Shown in pieces: positions 5,241 to 10,442 of a stretch of 10,442 nucleotides of DNA. The stretch spans positions 1 through 10,442 of the forward strand of contig CAZHNG010000251.1 of assembly GCA_964533785.1 (NCBI GenBank). The letters run 5' to 3'. This stretch comes from JANQRV01 sp964533785 (lineage in GTDB: Bacteria > Bacteroidota > Bacteroidia > Chitinophagales > Saprospiraceae). The notes under the pieces are model-generated. The model worked only from the letters and a program-made list of their open reading frames with translations. It had not been told where the DNA came from and ran no database searches. The position numbers and the translations under genes are program-made. How positions within the stretch are numbered: the first letter of the stretch is position 1; every line of letters begins with the position of its first letter.

Positions 5241-8225
5241 ATGAAATTACTCTTAAAGCAAAAGCTTATAACATTGGCATTTTTGCTGTTAAGCAGTGCT
5301 CTGGCTGCACAATTTACAGTCAGCGGTACCGTGACCGATAATGAGGAAGTGCCTCTTATTGGAGTCTCTATTTTTATTTCAGGTACTACAACGGGTACAG
5401 TTACCGATATTGATGGTAGTTTTTCCATTTCGGTACCCGGTGAATCCGGAACACTGGTATTCAGTTATACAGGATTTAAGACGCAAGAAGTTGACGTGAC
5501 ACCCGCCACCAATGAGATCACCCTGGTGATGGAAGAAGACATCGCCAAACTGGAAGAAGTCGTTGTAACGGGTTTAGCTTCCGGAGTGAAAAGAAGTAAT
5601 TCCGGAAATGCGATCACTTCTATTGATGCCGATCAGCTTAGTGACCAGACCAATCCTCAAACGCTGGATAATGCCCTTTACGGGAAAATACCCGGCGTGC
5701 AAATGACGGCGAACGGTGGCGCCCCCGGTGGAGGTATCAATGTTCAGTTGCGCGGGGTCTCTACCCTGGGAGCTGGTAATTCACAACCACTTTATATCAT
5801 TGACGGCGTATACGTCGACAATTCATCCGCTCGTAACTTTCGTAGTTCGGTGAGTGGAGCTGGTGGGGGTAGCTCTGCCAACAATCAGGATAACGTACCT
5901 AGCCGGATCTCGGACATTAATCCTGATGAAATTGAAAAGATTGAGGTGTTGAAGGGGCCGTCAGCAGCCGCCATCTATGGAACCAGAGCCAACGCTGGGG
6001 TGATCATCATCACAACTAAAAAAGGGCAAGCGGGAAAAACCACCGTTAGCCTTAGTCAGGATATTGGATTTGCCCAAGGTCAGAACTTTATCGGTTTTGA
6101 TGATTGGAATGAAGAAAAAATCAACAATTATTTCGGAGCTGATGCTCCGGCAGAACTGGAAGCTTTCCGTGCTGCTCAGGCAGAAGGACGCATCACCGAT
6201 TGGGAAGACTTCTTTTATGGCGAAACACCCTTGCTTTCTAATACCTCGTTGAGCGTAAGCGGAGGTAATACCAAAACCCAATTTTTCGCTTCCGGAAACT
6301 TCCAGACTGAGGATGGTATTATGAAAAATACCGGTTATGACCGTTACTCTGTCCGCTTGAATATTGACCATAAGATTGGAGACCGTATTTCTTTGAAAGT
6401 CAATAACAATTACATCAATACGAGTACCCAGCGTGGCTTCACCGGTAACCAGAACAACACCGGAGGTAGTATTGGGTACAATATTGCCTATGCGCCATCT
6501 TACGCTAATTTCTTCCCCGACAAAGCAGGGGTATATCCAGATAACCCTTATTTCGGTGGTAACCCTATTCACATACGTGATGAAGGTGTCAATGATTATG
6601 ACGTGAACAGAATTATTTCTGCGGGTGTTATCGACATCGACTTGTGGAGAAGCTCTACTGCTTTCTTGAAGTTTAAAGTGAACGGAGGAGTAGACTATGT
6701 TAGCAGTAAGTCTTTGGTATACCTTGACGAAACACAACAATACCAAAAAACACAACCGAATCCAGGAGATGTGATTTGGGGTAGTTCTGAAAATCTGAAT
6801 ACCAACATTCAAGGTTTCTTGATTTTTAATACCGATATCGGCGGGCTCAATTCTAATACAACATTAGGAGCGGTAAGATTAGATACTGACGGAAATTTTT
6901 TGGCCACCAGAGGTCAAGGTTTAGCGGCAGGACAACGTAACCTGGAATGGGCTTCGGTAATTACCGCCAGGGATCAGCAAAATTCTACCGTAACTGATGT
7001 AGGGCTGGTCGCACAAGAAGATTTGAATTGGGAGGATAAAATTATCGCCTCTTTAGGTATACGTTTTGACAAGTCAACCTTAAACGCCGACCAAGATAAA
7101 TTCTATGCTTTTCCAAAAGCTTCTTTAGCGTTAAACCTGCATAATTTCGACTTTTTTAACGTTAGCTTCTTCGACCAATTTAAGTTAAGAGCTGCTTACG
7201 GTGAAACGGGAGGATTGCCGCAATTCGGGCAGACTTTCGAGCCATTGAACTCACTGATTATTGGCGGTGCGTTAGGAGGGGTAGTTAGTGCGCAAGGGGT
7301 AGATCCTGATCTGGTTCCGGAAACCGCACAGGAAATAGAATTTGGTCTCGATCTAGCCTTCTTAGATAGTAGGGTTACTTTTGAAGCCACCTACTACGAT
7401 AAAGGCGTAAATGACTTGATCCTATCGCTAAGACCTGCTTCTTCTACCGGTATTACTTCAATAGCAACCAATGCAGCAAACCTGACCAACAGAGGGTTTG
7501 AGTTTGGCTTAGGTATTAACGCGGTTAGAACGGAGAACTTTGATTGGTATAATAAGATCCTTTGGTGGAGAAATGAATCTGAAATTACGGACCTGATCGT
7601 TCCTGCTTTCAATACAGGCGGATTTGGTTTTGCATTAGGTACCTATGCGATTGCGGAAGGTGTTTCCCCAACAGCTATAATTGGTAACCCGGACAATCCG
7701 GACGGCCCAGTCGGAAAGACGCTTTATGGAGACCGTCAACCGGACTTTCAAATGTCTTACTTTACCCAAATTAAATTCTTAAAGAATTTTGACTTTTCCG
7801 GTCTTTTGCACTGGCAAAACGGCGGTAATGCTATTAATTTATCGGCATTCTTGTGGGATGACGGAGGTACAACACCAGATTGGGACGGAGACGATGACGG
7901 TGATGAGGTATTTAACGGACAGGAAAGAATTAATGAAGCATTCGGAAATTCCAACGCCGGCGTATGGGTAGAACCTACCAGTTACATTAAATTGAGAGAA
8001 ATTGGTTTGTATTACACTTTACCAAGAGACTTTGTTAACGATCTTGGATTTTTAGAGCGTTTGAAGTTAGGTGTTTCTGCGAACAATATCTTGTTGTGGA
8101 CGGATTACGGCAGCTACGATCCTGAGGTATCAAACTTTGGTGCACAGCCTATTGCAGGTAGTATTGAAGTGACGCCTTATCCGAGCTCCAGAAGATTTTT
8201 CTTCCACCTGAAAGCAGACTTTTAA
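5241..8225 (+). CDS. SusC/RagA-family TonB-dependent outer-membrane transporter
   Basis: This is a TonB-dependent barrel that imports nutrients across the outer membrane together with its SusD partner. At 994 residues it is a normal length. It starts with a signal peptide (1-23, KLLLKQK then a hydrophobic run ending ALAA), followed by a carboxypeptidase-D-regulatory-like domain (about 25-97, VSGTVTD, TVTDIDGSFSISVP). The plug domain spans about 104-262, with RGVSTLG (171-177), YIIDGVYVD (185-193) and the family signature IEVLKGPSAAAIYG (234-247) then GVIIITTKKG (253-262). The 22-strand barrel fills the rest and ends in a terminal phenylalanine (FFFHLKADF). An acidic loop, DWDGDDDGDE, lies near residues 879-888 and could bind a divalent cation. 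The susD-like gene follows after 29 bases. There is no N-terminal signalling domain of the FecA type and no sigma/anti-sigma genes adjoin. The substrate cannot be read from the sequence; these pairs handle glycans, peptides and other large solutes. Confidence 0.95.
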   Translation: MKLLLKQKLITLAFLLLSSALAAQFTVSGTVTDNEEVPLIGVSIFISGTTTGTVTDIDGSFSISVPGESGTLVFSYTGFKTQEVDVTPATNEITLVMEEDIAKLEEVVVTGLASGVKRSNSGNAITSIDADQLSDQTNPQTLDNALYGKIPGVQMTANGGAPGGGINVQLRGVSTLGAGNSQPLYIIDGVYVDNSSARNFRSSVSGAGGGSSANNQDNVPSRISDINPDEIEKIEVLKGPSAAAIYGTRANAGVIIITTKKGQAGKTTVSLSQDIGFAQGQNFIGFDDWNEEKINNYFGADAPAELEAFRAAQAEGRITDWEDFFYGETPLLSNTSLSVSGGNTKTQFFASGNFQTEDGIMKNTGYDRYSVRLNIDHKIGDRISLKVNNNYINTSTQRGFTGNQNNTGGSIGYNIAYAPSYANFFPDKAGVYPDNPYFGGNPIHIRDEGVNDYDVNRIISAGVIDIDLWRSSTAFLKFKVNGGVDYVSSKSLVYLDETQQYQKTQPNPGDVIWGSSENLNTNIQGFLIFNTDIGGLNSNTTLGAVRLDTDGNFLATRGQGLAAGQRNLEWASVITARDQQNSTVTDVGLVAQEDLNWEDKIIASLGIRFDKSTLNADQDKFYAFPKASLALNLHNFDFFNVSFFDQFKLRAAYGETGGLPQFGQTFEPLNSLIIGGALGGVVSAQGVDPDLVPETAQEIEFGLDLAFLDSRVTFEATYYDKGVNDLILSLRPASSTGITSIATNAANLTNRGFEFGLGINAVRTENFDWYNKILWWRNESEITDLIVPAFNTGGFGFALGTYAIAEGVSPTAIIGNPDNPDGPVGKTLYGDRQPDFQMSYFTQIKFLKNFDFSGLLHWQNGGNAINLSAFLWDDGGTTPDWDGDDDGDEVFNGQERINEAFGNSNAGVWVEPTSYIKLREIGLYYTLPRDFVNDLGFLERLKLGVSANNILLWTDYGSYDPEVSNFGAQPIAGSIEVTPYPSSRRFFFHLKADF

Positions 8226-8254
8226 TCTGGTTAAAACAAAAAAATCTGAATAAT

Positions 8255-9646
8255 ATGTTTAAATACATCATAAACGGAGTTTTATTATGCTCCTTAATTG
8301 CTTTTACCTCTTGTGAAATAGAGGAGGTTACTGATCCTAATAACCCATCAGTAGGAAGTGCTACCAGTAATGCTTCTATCAATGAAATGCAGTTTTTATT
8401 AACGGGGCTGGAAGCCAGTCACCGTGGATACTTTGGTAATGCTTCACAAATGTTTGGTTCTTTCGGACGTGAAGTTTGGCCTTATTTTGCTTCTGATCCG
8501 AGATTTATCGGAGACTGGCTGGATATTGGAGGAGACGGCACTTACAGCGACTTTTTCGGCTCCGGTGGTACGTATACGACCCCTTACAGAACGGTAAAAC
8601 AGGCCAACGTGATCATTGAAGCGGCAAACAACAGCGACCAGATCACCGCTGAGATTGCCTCAGAAGCAAAAGGAATCGCCAAAACGATCAAGGGATTTCA
8701 ATTGACCTGGCCGCTGTTACAACAGTGGAATAACGGGATTAGAATTGATGTAGAAGATCCCTTAAATCCCGGTCCTAGAGTGGGTGAGAACAATCCTGTA
8801 GAAGCCTTTGATGCCATTTTGGATATTTTGGATGAGGGCTTGTCCGACTTACAGGCTGCAGGCAACAGTTCCAATTTTGCACTTTCTACCGGCTTTGATG
8901 GTTTTCAATCGCCAGCTGATTTTGCAAAGGTGAATCGTGCAATTGCTGCACGTGTAGCATTGTACGCGGAGGACTATTCTGCCGCATTAACCGCACTGAA
9001 TGCTTCTTTCATGGACCTGGATGTCGATGCTTCGACGTCTGACAAGATGTTCATCGGCCCGGCTCATGTCTATGGTAACCCTCCCGATGCTGAAAATCCA
9101 CTTTTTGCGCCTTTTGATCAGCCATCAGCAAGGGTGTTGATCTGTCATCCTGCATGGATAGAGGACGCACTACCCGGAGACGAAAGGATCAATAAGGTAG
9201 CTGAGCTGCAAGAAAATCTACAGACTAATGGTGGATTAAGAGATGCTAATGGAGACCAACTGGTTGGAAGGTATCAGGATGTAAGATGGGCCAGCAATGC
9301 CGATCCAATACCATTTATCCGCAATGAAGAACTGATCTTAATCTATGCGGAAGCTAACCTGAAAACGGGTAATACCGCGGAGGCTGTTAGAGCAATCAAT
9401 ATCGTTAGAAATACCTGGGGGCTTGATGATTACGACGGCACGGGACAGAGTGAAGACGATATCCTGGAAGAAATCCTTTTCCAAAGAAGGTATTCGCTCT
9501 GGTTAGAAGCCGGTCACCGTTGGATCGACCTTAGAAGAACCGGAAAATTGGATCCTGATCATGTAGATTTAAGAGATCAGGGTTCTTTGATTACTTCTGT
9601 TGCTCGTCCTACTTCAGAGATCAATTGGGATAATAGAACAGATTAG
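8255..9646 (+). CDS. SusD/RagB-family surface lipoprotein
   Basis: This is the substrate-binding lid of the SusCD transporter, anchored on the cell surface. The 463-residue protein begins with a lipoprotein signal peptide, MFKYIINGVLLCSLIAFTSC, whose lipidated cysteine is residue 20. The acidic EIEEVTD directly after it fits the acidic export signals known for surface lipoproteins in this phylum. TDPNNPSVG (26-34) is a typical SusD start. A helical TPR-like body follows, with YRTVKQANVIIEA (about 110-122) and the late block 'IRNEELILIYAEANLKTGN', 'AINIVRNTWGL', 'ILFQRRYSLWLEAGHRWIDLRR' (about 352-430), the most conserved part of the family. The C-terminus SARPTSEINWDNR resembles the usual 'PIP-sEi--N' ending. 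It is slightly shorter than many homologues. Its ATG follows the susC stop by 29 bases with an AAAAAAATCTGAATAAT leader, so the two are co-transcribed and their products form a complex. The ligand is unknown. Confidence 0.95.
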   Translation: MFKYIINGVLLCSLIAFTSCEIEEVTDPNNPSVGSATSNASINEMQFLLTGLEASHRGYFGNASQMFGSFGREVWPYFASDPRFIGDWLDIGGDGTYSDFFGSGGTYTTPYRTVKQANVIIEAANNSDQITAEIASEAKGIAKTIKGFQLTWPLLQQWNNGIRIDVEDPLNPGPRVGENNPVEAFDAILDILDEGLSDLQAAGNSSNFALSTGFDGFQSPADFAKVNRAIAARVALYAEDYSAALTALNASFMDLDVDASTSDKMFIGPAHVYGNPPDAENPLFAPFDQPSARVLICHPAWIEDALPGDERINKVAELQENLQTNGGLRDANGDQLVGRYQDVRWASNADPIPFIRNEELILIYAEANLKTGNTAEAVRAINIVRNTWGLDDYDGTGQSEDDILEEILFQRRYSLWLEAGHRWIDLRRTGKLDPDHVDLRDQGSLITSVARPTSEINWDNRTD

Positions 9647-9688
9647 TACTTTTTAGGTGAGTAAAAGCTTGCCCTAAAATAAATTTCG

Positions 9689-9731
9689 AAGACCTTTTTC
9701 GGTGATGGCCGGAAAAGGTCTTTATTTTGTC
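9689..9731 (+). terminator. Intrinsic terminator after the susCD operon
   Basis: A 14-base stem, AAGACCTTTTTCGG (9689-9702) against CCGGAAAAGGTCTT (9709-9722), pairs fully with one G-T wobble around the loop TGATGG, and is followed by TATTTTGTC. It begins 43 bases after the susD-like stop. The left side is A-rich, so it could also work on the other strand, but no convergent gene is visible. It separates the transporter operon from the DsrE-like gene. Confidence 0.9.
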
Positions 9732-9751
9732 TTTTATAAATTTATGATGCA

Positions 9752-10297
9752 ATGAAATCAACCTTACTTATTGTAGGAATATTTATTTGCGGGCTAATGA
9801 TGGGATTTGCCCAAAAGAGTGTGAGACAAAATGGTCCAATTATTGAAAATTACGGACAGGTATTCCGGGTCGATGATCCCGATTATGAATTGGATACAAC
9901 TAAAACCTACCAAGTTGTTTTCGACATTATGGGGTCGCCTGACGATAGATCTGCCCTAAATGCGAGGATTAACACCATGGCTCGTTTTTTGAATATGCAC
10001 GCCCAGGCGGGCGTCCCCAAAAAACAGTTAAAAGTGGCTTGCGTATTTCACAATTTAGCTACCACCGATGTATTGAATGATGATGCATACCGATCGCGTT
10101 ACCAGACTTCCAATCCTAATTTGGGCCTATTGAACGCACTGGACTCTGCTGGTGTCGAGATCTACATCTGCGGGCAATCGATTCACGCCCGCGGAGTCGA
10201 TCGGTCCGAATTAGCGGATCCCGTCCGCGTTGCGCTCTCCGCGATGACCATATTGATCGATTATCAGGCAAAGGGATATGAGTTGGTGAAGTTTTAA
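9752..10297 (+). CDS. Exported DsrE/DsrF-like family protein
   Basis: This small exported protein of the DsrE/YchN fold has no assigned function. The 181 residues begin with a signal peptide (MKSTLLIVGIFICGLMMGFA, cleavage about 20-21), so the domain acts in the periplasm. The mature part has the fold's order: a first strand KTYQVVFDIM (51-60), a helix with NTMARFLNMHAQAGV (74-88), a strand LKVACVFHNLAT (93-104) that resembles the family's VVHG-A motif with N for G, and NLGLLNALDSAGVEIYICGQS (123-143). Cys140 lies in the C-G-S position conserved in many such proteins, and Cys97 lies two strands earlier. Classical DsrE subunits are cytoplasmic and transfer sulfur, but exported single-domain relatives are common in Bacteroidota and their role is not established. 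The ATG at 9752 is right after the terminator tail, so it needs its own promoter, perhaps overlapping TTATTTTGTC; none is certain. Confidence 0.82.
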   Translation: MKSTLLIVGIFICGLMMGFAQKSVRQNGPIIENYGQVFRVDDPDYELDTTKTYQVVFDIMGSPDDRSALNARINTMARFLNMHAQAGVPKKQLKVACVFHNLATTDVLNDDAYRSRYQTSNPNLGLLNALDSAGVEIYICGQSIHARGVDRSELADPVRVALSAMTILIDYQAKGYELVKF

Positions 10298-10442
10298 TTT
10301 GACGCTAGACGTATTGACTTTTAAAATCACTCCGTTTCAGTTACTATTACAATAGACTTTTTCGGCGGGATCATCAAACGGCTACAAGTGGTAAATTTTA
10401 TACTATACTTCGTTAAATCCCGCAATCCTGCCATTGGCATCA
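10298..10442. other. Window tail with no assignable gene
   Basis: No plus-strand gene starts here. On the minus strand two short frames run off the right edge. One is 12 codons ending in TAG at 10403-10405 (DANGRIAGFNEV). The other is an ATG frame of 37 codons ending at 10327. The first has natural-looking codons and could be the C-terminus of a convergent gene, but 12 residues are too few to identify it. Confidence 0.3.

Noticed and set aside
5961..6812. 283-residue open frame on the minus strand inside the susC-like gene
   Set aside because: It lies opposite an unmistakable SusC coding frame, its product shows no family motifs, and it has no ribosome binding site or signal of its own.
10327..10440. 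37-codon minus-strand ATG frame at the right edge
   Set aside because: The product has no recognisable motif, and a neighbouring frame on the same strand looks equally or more plausible; the evidence is too short to decide.

Overview
The window looks like a metagenome-assembled contig from a member of the Bacteroidota. The evidence is a SusC/SusD outer-membrane pair, a fused alpha-beta 2-oxoacid dehydrogenase E1 of the kind common in that phylum, weak purine-poor ribosome binding sites, a surface-lipoprotein-like signal peptide, and a TAnnTTTG-type promoter element. G+C is around 40-45% over most of the window. A finer placement (for example Saprospiria or a neighbouring marine or freshwater class) is only a guess.

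The first ~215 bases do not belong with the rest. They are 65-70% G+C and contain two unrelated protein fragments: on the minus strand, part of the C-terminal half of PurK, and on the plus strand, a stretch of a tetratricopeptide-type protein. The second fragment runs in frame into a Bacteroidota threonine dehydratase/serine racemase that has lost its N-terminal third, including the PLP lysine. An open frame spans all three pieces (12-911), but it is best read as an assembly chimera, not as a gene.

From ~220 the layout is: truncated threonine dehydratase-like gene (to 911); a 427-base gap with a possible promoter and an inverted repeat; fused E1 alpha/beta (1339-3729); a 421-base gap with a hairpin; a small membrane-anchored protein resembling the DUF6090 group (4151-4996); a 244-base gap; susC-like (5241-8225) and susD-like (8255-9646), 29 bases apart and clearly one operon; a strong intrinsic terminator (9689-9731); a secreted DsrE-like protein (9752-10297); and a 145-base tail. 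Every complete gene is on the plus strand, but the long gaps suggest mostly separate transcription units.

Functionally the genes divide into amino-acid/2-oxoacid catabolism (dehydratase, E1) and nutrient uptake across the outer membrane (SusC barrel with its SusD surface lipoprotein). No glycoside hydrolase, sulfatase, peptidase, sigma/anti-sigma pair or other regulator is present beside the SusCD pair, so its substrate cannot be inferred. I see no convincing new biological system. The most notable items are the three-part chimeric start and its in-frame join, the E1 fusion with its linker, the stand-alone SusCD pair, and a few unexplained inverted repeats. No tRNA, rRNA, CRISPR array or insertion sequence was recognised.
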